53,689 bases of DNA from DATAVB01 sp040414495. Lineage in GTDB: Bacteria > Actinomycetota > Actinomycetes > Mycobacteriales > QHCD01. The stretch lies in assembly GCA_040414495.1 (NCBI GenBank), contig JBEDUI010000289.1, forward strand, positions 1 through 53,689, in the 5' to 3' direction. A model generated the notes under the pieces. It was not told the origin of the DNA, made no database searches, and worked only from the letters and a program-made list of their open reading frames with translations. This document shows positions 8,105-16,922 of the stretch, piece by piece (within the stretch, counting starts at the first letter, position 1; the number at the start of each line of letters is the position of its first letter). Made by a program: the position numbers and the translations under genes.

Positions 8105-8752
8105 GTGCTGATTTCAATGACTGCTGCGGCGGGCATGGCCCTGACCGCGTTGGGGATGGTGCTTACTCCTGGGCCGAACATGATGTATCTGGTGTCGCGC
8201 AGCATCAGTCAAGGGCGGGCTGCCGGGCTGATTTCGCTGGCTGGCACTGGGGTCGGCTTTGTCGTGTACATGACGATGGCCAACGTCGGTCTGGCGGTCG
8301 TGTTCGTCGCGGTGCCGTGGCTATTCATCGGGTTCAAGGGGGCGGGTGCGGCCTATCTGGCGTACTTGGCGTGGCAGGCACTCAAACCTGGTGGTCGTGG
8401 CCTGTTCGAGACGCGCCAATTGGAGCGAGACCCGTCGGCGAAGCTGTTCCGGATGGGTTTGGTCACCAACCTGCTGAATCCGAAGGCCGCGATCATGTAC
8501 CTGGCGCTGATCCCGCAGTTCATCGATCCGCACCGTGGCCACACCGCGGCGCAGGGGGTCATCCTCGGTGGCATGCAGATCGTGGTGAGCCTGACGGTGA
8601 ACGCGTTGATTGTCATGGCGGCCGGCGTGATCGCCGGTTTCATCAAGCGCCGGCCAACCTGGGCAACGTGGCAGCGCAGGATTACCGGGACCATGCTGGG
8701 CGCAGTTGCCATCCTGCTCGCGCGTGAGGTGCCGGCGAAGGCTCGGGTATAG
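8105..8752 (+). CDS. LysE/RhtB family amino-acid exporter
   Basis: A 215-residue polytopic membrane protein with the LysE/RhtB signature GMVLTPGPNMMYLVSRSISQ near the N terminus and about six hydrophobic segments. The internal loop NLLNPKAAIMYLALIPQFI is the second family hallmark. These proteins export amino acids or homoserine-lactone-like compounds; the substrate cannot be read here. The GTG at 8105 is favoured by GGAG at 8091; an ATG at 8117 is possible. No LysR or AsnC regulator, the common partner, is adjacent. Confidence 0.9.
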   Translation: MLISMTAAAGMALTALGMVLTPGPNMMYLVSRSISQGRAAGLISLAGTGVGFVVYMTMANVGLAVVFVAVPWLFIGFKGAGAAYLAYLAWQALKPGGRGLFETRQLERDPSAKLFRMGLVTNLLNPKAAIMYLALIPQFIDPHRGHTAAQGVILGGMQIVVSLTVNALIVMAAGVIAGFIKRRPTWATWQRRITGTMLGAVAILLAREVPAKARV

Positions 8753-8784
8753 GCATGGCGTGGCACCAATCTTGCCGACAACGG

Positions 8785-8850
8785 GGTGCGAATGGGAAGA
8801 ATCCCAGGCAGGTCGCTCTCGCGGGCATCGCGGATGACCACCATGCGCAT
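8785..8850 (-). pseudogene. N-terminal remnant of a GNAT acetyltransferase
   Basis: Read on the minus strand, MRMVVIRDARESDLPGILPI matches the start of GNAT N-acetyltransferases (I-R-x-A-x-x-x-D-L-P-x-I). Similarity stops after about 22 residues, where the frame runs on into the antisense of the LysE gene without any acetyl-CoA-binding motif. The gene appears truncated by rearrangement next to LysE. The evidence is short, hence modest confidence. Confidence 0.4.
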
Positions 8851-8993
8851 ACATTAAATCGACATCACACGAATCCGTTTACGTACATGCAGTTGGTGCA
8901 CAACCCGCGCGGGGCCAGTGTTCGACATTATTCGTGAATCAGCCGGCGGGGGAGAATTTTGCCTGTCTCAGTGATGGAACCGCAAAACGGATA

Positions 8994-9006
8994 ACCCCTC
9001 GGGGGT
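8994..9006. terminator. Short GC hairpin ACCCC-TCG-GGGGT
   Basis: A 5-bp perfect stem with a 3-base loop in the gap between the LysE and phosphotransferase genes, downstream of both. It could assist termination from either side, but it is short. No other gene was seen in 8851-9053. Confidence 0.35.
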
Positions 9007-9053
9007 GACGCGCTGAGCGAACACGGCCTTTCCGGGCCAGGTACGCCGGCGCA

Positions 9054-10052
9054 TTATGTGCGCATTACCCGAGCCGCCAGTTCGCTGAGTTCATCGACCT
9101 GCGCCGGTAGACCGGTGAGGCCGTCGACAACGTCGGCGTCGATGGTTTCGGGATTCATCCAGGCAGGCTCTGGGTCGTCTTCGGGCGGAATGTCATGGAG
9201 TGCGATCCTGATGCGCTCAGTAAGACCCGACAGCCGTTGCGTGATCTGCCAGATGAACAGATCCTCAGGACGGCAGGTGATAGTCCCGCCGGATTCCCGA
9301 TACGCATTGATGAGCTCTCGCATCCGGCCAGGGTCGCCACAACCGAAGGCGCTGACCGCTCGCCCCAATTCGGCGCTGGCGGTCGTTGATCCGGCGCCAT
9401 CCCAGTCAATCAACACAAGACCATGTGCGGTATCCAGGACATTCCAGGGGCCGAAGTCGAGGTGAGAAACGATATTGTCGGTCGCGGTCTGATGGACCTG
9501 ACGTACGTATTGCGTGACAGCAAGTGTGCGATCGAGTTCGGATTTGGCTATTGCCGCCCACTTCTTGCCTTTATCGGCCGCGGCGTCGATCCAGTATTCC
9601 CACCTCTCGCGAGGATAGACACCCAGCCAGCGCCACTCGGGTACGAATCCGCTTTCCAACGGGTACAGGGTGTGCAAACGCGCGAGAGTCTCGCCAAACC
9701 AGCTGATCCCAACCTCGCCCGCATCTACCGTCGTGTGTTCCAGCCATTCATGCGCGCGCCACACACCCAGTCCCTCAACCCGCGCTGCCCAGCCGAACAC
9801 CGGATCGAGCGGCATGACCGGCACTGCTGTAGCGATCCCCGCCTGTCGCGCGCGGCGTTCCAACTCCATTGCGACCTCGTACTGCGATCGCCACGGAGGA
9901 TCTTCCGCGCTCCAGAGTCTCTTGACCAGAAACGAACCGCGCACGGTATCGAGCCTCGACGACTCGTACGCAGCAACCTGAATCCGTTGCAGCCCTCTCA
10001 CAGGACGCGGCAAACCGAACGCGGACGCCACCAACCCGGCTACTCGATCCAT
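9054..10052 (-). CDS. Aminoglycoside-phosphotransferase-fold kinase (APH/HSK2 family)
   Basis: A 332-residue small-molecule kinase of the APH/choline kinase fold. The catalytic loop reads VSHLDFGPWNVL (H-x-D-x4-N) and the metal-binding loop reads VLIDWDGAG, both near the middle to C-terminal half. The N-terminal lobe has GSFLVKRLW, which carries the expected ATP-binding lysine. An open frame extends upstream to 10571, but that part overlaps the divergent flavin oxidoreductase gene; the ATG at 10052 is the natural start. Substrate unknown; resistance function is not implied. It is divergently arranged with the LLM oxidoreductase. Confidence 0.88.
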   Translation of the reverse strand: MDRVAGLVASAFGLPRPVRGLQRIQVAAYESSRLDTVRGSFLVKRLWSAEDPPWRSQYEVAMELERRARQAGIATAVPVMPLDPVFGWAARVEGLGVWRAHEWLEHTTVDAGEVGISWFGETLARLHTLYPLESGFVPEWRWLGVYPRERWEYWIDAAADKGKKWAAIAKSELDRTLAVTQYVRQVHQTATDNIVSHLDFGPWNVLDTAHGLVLIDWDGAGSTTASAELGRAVSAFGCGDPGRMRELINAYRESGGTITCRPEDLFIWQITQRLSGLTERIRIALHDIPPEDDPEPAWMNPETIDADVVDGLTGLPAQVDELSELAARVMRT

Positions 10053-10239
10053 GCCGCAGCAAACTACTCGCGTCCCAGGAAGCCACCCGCCCGGACTACG
10101 CGGCACCCTCCGTACCCGGCCATCCACTGACCAAGCGGAAGCTTCGACAGCACCGTACCGAACGGAAATAGTTGCCTGCGCAAGCAGGTTTATGAGTGTG
10201 AATCGGTGGCCGACCCGCCGACCGGAGAAAGGGGACAGC

Positions 10240-11304
10240 ATGCCATTCGAGATCGGCATCATGACGTTCGGGGAACTCACGCAGGACCCGGTCAGCGGGG
10301 CCTTCCCGTCCCCGCGGCAGCGCGTCCGCGAGACGATTGAGCAGGCGCAAGTCGCCGACCAGGCAGGCCTGGACGTATTCGGCGTCGGCGAGCACCACCG
10401 CTCTGACTTTGTCGGATCAGCCCCGACCATCCTGTTAGCAGCCGCCGCGGAGAAGACCGAGAACATCAAGCTGACCTCATCGGTCACCGTGCTCAGCTCG
10501 GAAGATCCCGTACGCGTATGGGAACAGTTCGCCACGATCGACCTGCTGTCCGCAGGTCGCGCCGAGATCATCGCCGGCCGCGGCTCCTACACCGAATCCT
10601 TCCCGCTGTTCGGGTACGACCTGAAGGACTACGCGGACCTGTTCCGCGAAAAGCTCGACCTGCTGCTCAAGATCCGCGACCAGAACCCACTGACCTGGCA
10701 GGGCCAGTTCCGCGCATCCCTGATCGACGCCGACATCGCGCCCCGCGCCGACGGCGAGACCATCCCGATCTGGATCGGGGTCGGCGGATCGCCCGCGTCG
10801 GCAATCAGCACCGGCCGCCTCGGCCTGCCCATGGCACTGGCCCTGCTGCTTGGACCGATGACCTTCCACCAGCAGACCGTCGAGCTCTACCGCGCGGCCG
10901 CGGCGGAGACCGGACACGCCGCGAACGCTCTGCCGATCAGCATCAACACGCACGGCTACGTCGGGCGCACCAGCCAGGGCGCGCGGGACATCATGTACCC
11001 CTACTTCGCCAAGGGCATGATGGAGAACAACCACCAGCGCGGCGTTGGCTTCCGGATCCCCCGTGCCGCATTCGACGCACAGTCATCGCCCGCCGCCGGT
11101 CTGCTGGTCGGCAGCCCGCAGGAGATCATCGAAAAGCTGCTCACCTACCACGAGCTGTACGGGCTCAACCGCGCCATCATCCAGATGGGGTTCGGCGGGG
11201 TGCCGCAGAAGGAGCACCTCGAGGCGATCGAACTGCTCGGTACCGAGGTGGCCCCCGTCGTGCGCCGCGAGGTCGCACTGCGTGAGAAGAGCGTGGCGGC
11301 ATGA
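10240..11304 (+). CDS. LLM-class flavin-dependent oxidoreductase
   Basis: A 354-residue luciferase-like monooxygenase. Features include MPFEIGIMTFGEL at the N terminus, QAQVADQAGLDVFGVGEHHR, the SSVTVLSSEDPVRVWEQFATIDLLS block and GRAEIIAGRGSYTESFPLFG, which bind reduced FMN. The ATG at 10240 follows GGAGAAAGGGGACAGC. It overlaps the FMN reductase gene by 4 bp (ATGA), so the pair is a two-component system: the reductase supplies FMNH2 and this enzyme oxidises an unknown substrate. MarR follows as likely regulator. Confidence 0.93.
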   Translation: MPFEIGIMTFGELTQDPVSGAFPSPRQRVRETIEQAQVADQAGLDVFGVGEHHRSDFVGSAPTILLAAAAEKTENIKLTSSVTVLSSEDPVRVWEQFATIDLLSAGRAEIIAGRGSYTESFPLFGYDLKDYADLFREKLDLLLKIRDQNPLTWQGQFRASLIDADIAPRADGETIPIWIGVGGSPASAISTGRLGLPMALALLLGPMTFHQQTVELYRAAAAETGHAANALPISINTHGYVGRTSQGARDIMYPYFAKGMMENNHQRGVGFRIPRAAFDAQSSPAAGLLVGSPQEIIEKLLTYHELYGLNRAIIQMGFGGVPQKEHLEAIELLGTEVAPVVRREVALREKSVAA

Positions 11305-11918
11305 CCGTCCTCTCGCAGGCATCCCACGCGGATCCGGTTACGCACGTGCTGGACCCGCGCCTGCGCGTCGTCGTCGTCAACGGCAGCCCCAACGAGCCGT
11401 CCAAGACAATGGGACTCGTCGAGGTTGTCCTGGACACCCTGAAAGGCATGCTCCCTATCGAGGTGTCTCGGGTTGACGTGTACCGCTTGGGCCAGGGGTT
11501 CACCGGTGCGGTCGAGCGCGACGACGTCACGCCCGAGGTCGAAGACTCGCTCCGGCTCGCCGAGGGGGCAGATCTGCTCATCGCCGCCGCGCCGGTGTTC
11601 CGCGGTTCGTATCCCGGGATGTTCAAGCACTTCTTCGATCTTGTCGACCAATACGCGCTCGCGAACAAGCTCGTCCTCCTTGCCGCGACAGGCGGAGGCG
11701 ACCACCACGCGCTCGTCCTGGAGCACGCCTTGCGGCCACTGTTCGCTTTCTTCCAGGCGTTGACGATCCCGGTCGCGTTCTTCGCATCCGCCGGAGACTT
11801 TGACGGTACGACACTGCTCAACCCCCGCGTCTACGGACGTATCGAGGTCGGACTCACTGACGTTGTCGACCTTCTCCGAGCTCGCGCGACGGGCCCGGCC
11901 GGCAACGCCGGGCAATAG
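11301..11918 (+). CDS. NADPH-dependent FMN reductase (CE1759-like)
   Basis: A 205-residue flavodoxin-fold reductase. RVVVVNGSPNEPSKTMGLVE (about 23-42) is the FMN phosphate-binding loop of the NADPH-dependent FMN reductase family, and LLIAAAPVFRGSYPGMFKHF is the second flavin-contacting segment. Combination with an upstream LLM monooxygenase is the usual arrangement of the CE1759 subfamily. Start and stop of the two genes overlap (ATGA), which indicates coupled translation. Confidence 0.9.
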   Translation: MTVLSQASHADPVTHVLDPRLRVVVVNGSPNEPSKTMGLVEVVLDTLKGMLPIEVSRVDVYRLGQGFTGAVERDDVTPEVEDSLRLAEGADLLIAAAPVFRGSYPGMFKHFFDLVDQYALANKLVLLAATGGGDHHALVLEHALRPLFAFFQALTIPVAFFASAGDFDGTTLLNPRVYGRIEVGLTDVVDLLRARATGPAGNAGQ

Positions 11919-11998
11919 CCACCTGCGGGCAAACCCACTGGCCCTCTCGCCGTGCAGGCAGACACATCGATTGGTTCTCCAGATGACCTGCCGATACC

Positions 11999-12490
11999 GT
12001 GCTGCTCATGGCGACCGGCGGGCTGCGAGAGCTTGAAGACCAAGCGTGGCGGGGGTTCCTGGTCACGCACGATCGGATCTGGCGTCAGATCGAGGCCGGG
12101 CTCGCTCCGCTAAACGTGAGCATGGCCGAGTACAGCGTGCTGGCGCTCCTGGGCGAGGCCGGTCGGAACGGCATGCGGATGTCAGACCTCGCCCAGCAGC
12201 GCCTGATGTCCAGTGGCGGCTTCACCCGGCTCGCCGACCGGCTCGAGCAGCGCGGACTGATCGAGCGGCGACGGAGCGCCGAGGACGGTCGTGGCTTCAC
12301 GGCGGTCCTGACCAAAGACGGCAGGGCACTGCTGCGCAAGGCGTGGCGCCAGCAGCACAGCGACCTACGCAAGCTCTTCTTCGACCGGCTCGACGATGAG
12401 CACCTGCGCAGCCTCGCCGAAGTCTGGGCGCGGCTCAATCCAGACGACCGAGGCGTGCTGAATCAGGAGGATCCCACCGGTCCGCCGTGA
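11999..12490 (+). CDS. MarR family transcriptional regulator
   Basis: A 163-residue winged-helix regulator: SMAEYSVLALLGEAGRNGMR, then MSDLAQQRLMSSGGFTRLADRLEQRGLIERRR, is the MarR DNA-binding core, followed by the beta-wing EDGRGFTAVLTKDGRAL. The start is GTG at 11999 or ATG at 12008. It lies 80 bp after the FMN reductase on the same strand, so it probably controls the flavin oxidoreductase pair. Ligand unknown. Confidence 0.92.
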   Translation: MLLMATGGLRELEDQAWRGFLVTHDRIWRQIEAGLAPLNVSMAEYSVLALLGEAGRNGMRMSDLAQQRLMSSGGFTRLADRLEQRGLIERRRSAEDGRGFTAVLTKDGRALLRKAWRQQHSDLRKLFFDRLDDEHLRSLAEVWARLNPDDRGVLNQEDPTGPP

Positions 12491-12492
12491 GG

Positions 12493-14601
12493 TCAGGCTT
12501 TGGTGTAGGCGCGAATCTCGACGCTGTACGGTTCTGTTGTCAGGGTGGTCGTGCTGCTGTCGAATTCTTCTTCCTGCACGCTCACCTGCGGTGGCTGGCC
12601 GAGGCGGTTGACCGCGTTCAGGTTCGTTCCGGTCAGTCGCCACAGTCGTCCGCTTTTGCTTGGCGTGAAGCCGGTAAGGCTGAGGCCGACGCTTTGAGTA
12701 TCGGCCGTCAGATTGATTGCCGACACCGTGAGAGTCCGGCCGTCGGGGGTCAGTGCCGCCGACATGTCAAGCGGGTAGGTCGGGCTGCCGGCGTTGACAC
12801 TCGGCTGATCGCCGCCGGCGGGCCATATGGGTGCGGGCACCGGCGAATTGCCGCTGACTTCGACCGGTATGGAGCCGAAGTGCTTTCTGTACAGCAGGAA
12901 CAGCAATCCCGTTTCACTGTAGATCGAGTCGGTGCGGTTATACGAAAGCCAGCCGGTCCCCATTGTGTATGCGGCCATGGTGAACAGGTCGCTGTTCCGG
13001 AACATTTCCTGGAGCATCATCGCCTTGGCCAGCACCCCGCGTAGACCGGTCAGGTTGGGCGCGCTGAATCCTGTCGCATTTTGATAACCCCATTCGCCCA
13101 GGGCTACCTTGACCTTGTCGCGGTCGATGGGAAAGTCCTTCCGATACAGATCCCAGGCCTCTCGAAGCGCATGAAGCTGGTTCGCTCCCCGGCCAGCGGA
13201 ATCCCGCAGCGACTCGTCAACGACGACGCGATGGCCTTGCTGGAGATCGAAGCGTTGCGGAACGCCATAACCGTGCTCATCGACTATGTCGATGTTGCCC
13301 CAACAATTCTGCATCAGTCGGTAGTCCCAGTCGGTGTCCGATCCGTGCTCCACTACCACTGGCTCCGGCTGAACGACCTTACGAGTACTAGGATCGATGT
13401 AGAACGGCTCGCGTTGAAACGTCATCACTGTGAACGCGGCACCGCTTGCGATGATGGAAATGGTGGGATCAACCTTCTTCATCGCCGCGGCGAAGAGGTT
13501 GTGTTTGATCACGTAGTGCGGTGGGGACATGTAGCCCTTCTGCCAGAAACCGAACATTTCATTTCCGACACCCCAGTACTTGACCTGATAGGGCTCGCGG
13601 TGCCCATTGGCGGCCCGCACACGACCCCAGGTCGTATCGGCGGCACCGTTGACGTATTCGACGAGTTCCGCGGCCGAGCGCGCCTCGCCGAAGCCGCTGT
13701 TCACACATACGTACGGCTCAGCGCCCAGCAAATCGCACATCGTCAGGAATTCGTCGGTGCCGACGTCATTGGGCTGCGGGAAATTCCATTCGGGGTCGAA
13801 TACGGGCGGACGCTGGTCAGGATCTCCGATCGCGTTCTTCCAGTCGTGGGCTGAGACGAAGTTCCCACCGGGGAACCGCCAGAATCCGGACTCCATCTCC
13901 CGAAGCAAGCCTATGGTGTCTTTCCGGAACCCCTTGATGTTGTCGGCGGGCATCAACGATACCGCTCCGACCTTGACAGTGCCCGAGCCAGTTCCAGCAA
14001 TCCGCAAAACCCCACTCGTAGTGGCAGCCTTACAGGAAAACCGCAGCGGCACCGTAGCCCACTGGGGTTTGATTGGTACGACAACGCGCTGTTCCTGCCC
14101 GGTACCCCAGGAGAGGGTGACGGCGATGTTCGCACCTGGTTGTCCGGTGACAACAATCCGCCCGACGTAATCCTTCGCGGCCAGGCTCAGGCCGGATTGC
14201 TCAATACCGCGCAGTTGCGAACGATCAAGGGAGATAGCTGGTGACCATTCGCCGACGTACGGCGCCGTGGTGTCCATCGTGACCGCACTCGCCGGACCTA
14301 CGGGCACCCATTTCTGCGCCGGCTGCGTCTGCGGTTCAACGGCGCTGAAAAACTTTCGGTCGGACAGGACTTCCGCCCACACGCTGCCGTAGACCGTGTT
14401 GCCGATGTGTTCGAAGAAAGCGCCATAGATATTCTTCGAAATCGGGTCACGCGTTTTGCTGACATCGATAGCGGCGCTGATGCCGGGAGACGCCGCATCA
14501 GCCGCCCTTGCAGGGAATGTCGCTGCCAGGCCGGTCACCACGGCGCCCTGGAGGACGACTCGCCGGGTGATTCCGCCGTTCTTGCGGTGGCTGCTTTCCA
14601 T
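12493..14601 (-). CDS. Exported alpha-L-arabinofuranosidase (GH51-like)
   Basis: A 702-residue protein with a twin-arginine signal (ITRRVVLQGAVVTGLAATFP, then ARAADA) at residues 11-36. The catalytic (beta/alpha)8 barrel includes SGFWRFPGGNFVS and the acid/base glutamate in YWGVGNEMFG (about E348). The candidate nucleophile is in VALGEWGYQ (about E503). A C-terminal beta-sandwich typical of arabinofuranosidases starts near residue 600. An additional N-terminal beta-rich segment (about 100-220) may bind carbohydrate. It removes terminal alpha-L-arabinofuranosyl residues from arabinan-type glycans outside the membrane. The ATG at 14601 precedes the Tat signal; an in-frame start at 14727 was rejected. 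LacI is immediately upstream. Confidence 0.88.
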   Translation of the reverse strand: MESSHRKNGGITRRVVLQGAVVTGLAATFPARAADAASPGISAAIDVSKTRDPISKNIYGAFFEHIGNTVYGSVWAEVLSDRKFFSAVEPQTQPAQKWVPVGPASAVTMDTTAPYVGEWSPAISLDRSQLRGIEQSGLSLAAKDYVGRIVVTGQPGANIAVTLSWGTGQEQRVVVPIKPQWATVPLRFSCKAATTSGVLRIAGTGSGTVKVGAVSLMPADNIKGFRKDTIGLLREMESGFWRFPGGNFVSAHDWKNAIGDPDQRPPVFDPEWNFPQPNDVGTDEFLTMCDLLGAEPYVCVNSGFGEARSAAELVEYVNGAADTTWGRVRAANGHREPYQVKYWGVGNEMFGFWQKGYMSPPHYVIKHNLFAAAMKKVDPTISIIASGAAFTVMTFQREPFYIDPSTRKVVQPEPVVVEHGSDTDWDYRLMQNCWGNIDIVDEHGYGVPQRFDLQQGHRVVVDESLRDSAGRGANQLHALREAWDLYRKDFPIDRDKVKVALGEWGYQNATGFSAPNLTGLRGVLAKAMMLQEMFRNSDLFTMAAYTMGTGWLSYNRTDSIYSETGLLFLLYRKHFGSIPVEVSGNSPVPAPIWPAGGDQPSVNAGSPTYPLDMSAALTPDGRTLTVSAINLTADTQSVGLSLTGFTPSKSGRLWRLTGTNLNAVNRLGQPPQVSVQEEEFDSSTTTLTTEPYSVEIRAYTKA

Positions 14602-14674
14602 GGCATTCGCAACCTTTCTTTTGTTTGGGCGCACCTCTGCTCTCCAACAGGGCGCTGCCCGTTGGCCCGATCGG

Positions 14675-14687
14675 CTCGATTGCGTAA
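14675..14687. promoter_or_regulatory. Possible LacI-type operator upstream of the arabinofuranosidase
   Basis: CTCGATTGCGTAA matches 9 of 13 positions of the arm ATCGATTACGTTT found in the operator cluster upstream of the neighbouring LacI gene. It lies about 75 bp before the arabinofuranosidase start. The similarity is partial, so the assignment is tentative. Nothing else was recognised in 14602-14821. Confidence 0.35.
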
Positions 14688-14821
14688 CTACCCCTCGCTG
14701 AGCGCTTTGTCCTTTCTTGAATGTCACCGGTCCTACCCGTCAGGCGTCCCTGCGCAGGCGTCGACAAACAAAACAGCTCTATCCGCGCGGGATGAAATTC
14801 TTTTCCGCGTGATGCGGCGTT

Positions 14822-15856
14822 TTAGAGATGTGGTGATGTTGTGACAGAACTTGGTGGTGGTGCCGTGGAGCCGCGGACGACCAACTCGGTAGGCAGGAGC
14901 ACCTGGCGCGGACCGTCCCAGGTGCCGGTGACCAACGACGTGAGCATGCGTGCGGCCTCGTATCCGAGCCCGTACATCGACTGGTCGATCGTTGTCAGTG
15001 CCGGATCGGCCAGCGCCGACTCGGCAATGTTGTCGAATCCGACGACCGACAAATCTGCCGGAACGCTGAGCCCGAGTGCCCTCGCGACTTCCAGGACTTT
15101 CAGCGCCATGGCGTCGCTAGCAGCGAAAATCGCCGTTGGCCGATCGGGCGATTCAAGCAACGCGTGCGCCGGCGCGATCGCCGCTTCGGCGTGGAAATCA
15201 CCTTTGCCGATGAGCGCCGGGTCGACGCCTATGCCGGCATTGGTCAATGCCTGTCGATATCCTTCCTCGCGGGACCATGCCGCTGCGAGGGTGGACCGGC
15301 CTCCAATGAATCCGATACGTCGATGACCGAGACCCAATAGGTGATTAAGTGCGGCAACCGCCCCAGAGAAATTATCTGCGGTAACCGACGGAAACTCCGA
15401 ATCCCGCACCGGGTCGATAGCAACCAGCGGGGTATGGCTGTCCACCTCACTCCACGGCGTGACCACAATGCATCCGTCGGTCAGAGTGCCGGAAAGACGC
15501 GTCAAATGCCGCTGTTCCCACCCGTCCGAGCCTGTACCGTAGACATCGCTGTTGGCGTAGATGATCAAGTCAAAGCCGGATCCACGCAGTGCGCTCATCA
15601 CACCTTTGAGCACCTCGGCGGTGTATGACTCGAAGCTGTGGGTCACCAGACCGAATACGTTCGTACGGCTTCGGCGGAGACTGGCGGCGACCAGACTCGA
15701 CTCGTAACCGAGCTGCGCGATGGCCTCGCGGACCTGCCCGACGGTGCTGGCGCTGACTCCGTAATGGCCATTGACGACCCGAGACACGGTCGCGGTTGAC
15801 ACGCCCGCGACTCGCGCGACATCGCTCATCCTCACCGGGTCTCTGACCTTTGCCAT
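14822..15856 (-). CDS. LacI family transcriptional regulator (arabinofuranosidase-linked)
   Basis: A 344-residue LacI/GalR repressor. The N-terminal HTH reads MSDVARVAGVSTATVSRVVN, followed by the hinge helix near SLVAASLRRSRT, then the periplasmic-binding-protein-like ligand domain (FGLVTHSFESYTAEVLKGV ... ALNHLLGLGHRRIGFIGG ... SVVGFDNIAESALADPALT). The ATG at 15856 has GGGAGCTGAC upstream; in-frame ATG at 15937 would pass through the operator repeats and is rejected. The repeats at 15884-15929 imply autoregulation. It is the likely regulator of the arabinofuranosidase gene 220 bp downstream. Confidence 0.92.
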   Translation of the reverse strand: MAKVRDPVRMSDVARVAGVSTATVSRVVNGHYGVSASTVGQVREAIAQLGYESSLVAASLRRSRTNVFGLVTHSFESYTAEVLKGVMSALRGSGFDLIIYANSDVYGTGSDGWEQRHLTRLSGTLTDGCIVVTPWSEVDSHTPLVAIDPVRDSEFPSVTADNFSGAVAALNHLLGLGHRRIGFIGGRSTLAAAWSREEGYRQALTNAGIGVDPALIGKGDFHAEAAIAPAHALLESPDRPTAIFAASDAMALKVLEVARALGLSVPADLSVVGFDNIAESALADPALTTIDQSMYGLGYEAARMLTSLVTGTWDGPRQVLLPTELVVRGSTAPPPSSVTTSPHL

Positions 15857-15883
15857 GTCAGCTCCCTCGAGGAGGAACACGCA

Positions 15884-15929
15884 TCGATTACGTTTGCAGC
15901 CTCTGAAAACGTAATCGATAACGATTACA
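15884..15929. promoter_or_regulatory. Cluster of LacI-type operator repeats
   Basis: Two overlapping inverted repeats sit directly upstream of the LacI gene. ATCGATTACGTTT (15884-15896) is the exact inverted complement of AAACGTAATCGAT (15908-15920). GTAATCG (15912-15918) and CGATTAC (15923-15929) form a second repeat around ATAA. The shared half-site CGATTAC occurs three times. This is the expected place for LacI autorepression. The region from 15930 to 16206 shows nothing further. Confidence 0.75.
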
Positions 15930-16206
15930 TTGGTCAATGGGCAGGTGCATATCTGCTTGATTGTTTGGTCATGGGATCCCGCTGACGGCTATCCGGAGTC
16001 CTGCCGACCTTGGCCGGGTCGGTCGCAGCGGCTCTTCCGCCTATATCTGCGAGGCTGATTCGTCGCCGGGGAACAGCGCTCCTCTGTGTGCGCGGCAGGC
16101 GATTCGTCGTCCAACTTGATGATTCTGGCCAGCCTGGGTCGTCGATGGTGCTCATCGTCGCCCGGTGTTGCGACTCGTTGGGATCCATACTGGGTCAGGC
16201 CGCAGC

Positions 16207-16767
16207 TCATGTTCCGGATTGTGGCTGCATGTTGGTCTCCGGTGCTGGTTCGAAGAAGCAAGGTAGTGGCTCAAGCGCTGCGATGCTGGCCGGCGGAAAC
16301 TCTGGCGAAGGGTCACCGGGACCCTTCCCGGTAACCCGTAGGTACCGGTCGATGAAGCGTTGAGTTCTGCTGAGGACAGTGGCGCATTGGCCGGCTGTGA
16401 TCTGGCCGTGGCTGAGGGCATCACTTAGCTCGTCGAGGTCCAGGATCTCGTAGCGATCAGCGCCGGGTGGTATGAGCAAGTCAATGTAGAGGTCGTGGAC
16501 CACAAATCCAGCCTCGGTCAGTTCGATCTCAATCAGGTCGATGTACCACCAGCCTTCTATCGGGCCCTCGAACACCACGGGCCTGGTCAGCTGGATGCCC
16601 TGGTCGAGCAAGAGGTAGCTGCGATCGATAGTGGGCCGTCCAGGCACCTGATACTGGGGCAGGATCCGCACGTCGTAGACGGCTACCTCTCCGATCCGCC
16701 GACCCGGGCACCATTGACCGGAGCGGTGGAAGACCCAGATGTTCTCCATGGGTGGCGTGGCGGTCAC
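16207..16767 (-). CDS. DUF402 domain-containing protein
   Basis: A 186-residue protein with the DUF402 pattern: EGWWYIDLIEIELTEAGFVV, HDLYIDLLIPP and YEILDLDELSDALSHGQIT (about 75-140). DUF402 proteins are nucleoside-phosphate phosphatase-like or RNA-associated in other bacteria, with metal-binding acidic residues in the Y-x-D-L-Y-x-D segment, visible here. The last 30 residues are proline-rich. The gene sits inside the glycosidase locus, but no functional link is apparent. Confidence 0.82.
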   Translation of the reverse strand: MTATPPMENIWVFHRSGQWCPGRRIGEVAVYDVRILPQYQVPGRPTIDRSYLLLDQGIQLTRPVVFEGPIEGWWYIDLIEIELTEAGFVVHDLYIDLLIPPGADRYEILDLDELSDALSHGQITAGQCATVLSRTQRFIDRYLRVTGKGPGDPSPEFPPASIAALEPLPCFFEPAPETNMQPQSGT

Positions 16768-16922
16768 CTTCTGACTCTCCCATGACCCACGGTCCTGGCG
16801 GGGGCGGCCGAGCCAGAGTCAAAGAGCGGCAGGGTTTGCTCGGTACCCCGGCTCGCCTATCACCTGTGAGACGGCGGCAGCGGCGCAAGCCCGCGCGGAA
16901 CGGAGGCCGCTCACCGATGGAC

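Noticed and set aside
10053..10571. N-terminal extension of the phosphotransferase frame
   Set aside because: It is antisense to the well-supported LLM oxidoreductase gene and adds nothing to the kinase fold.
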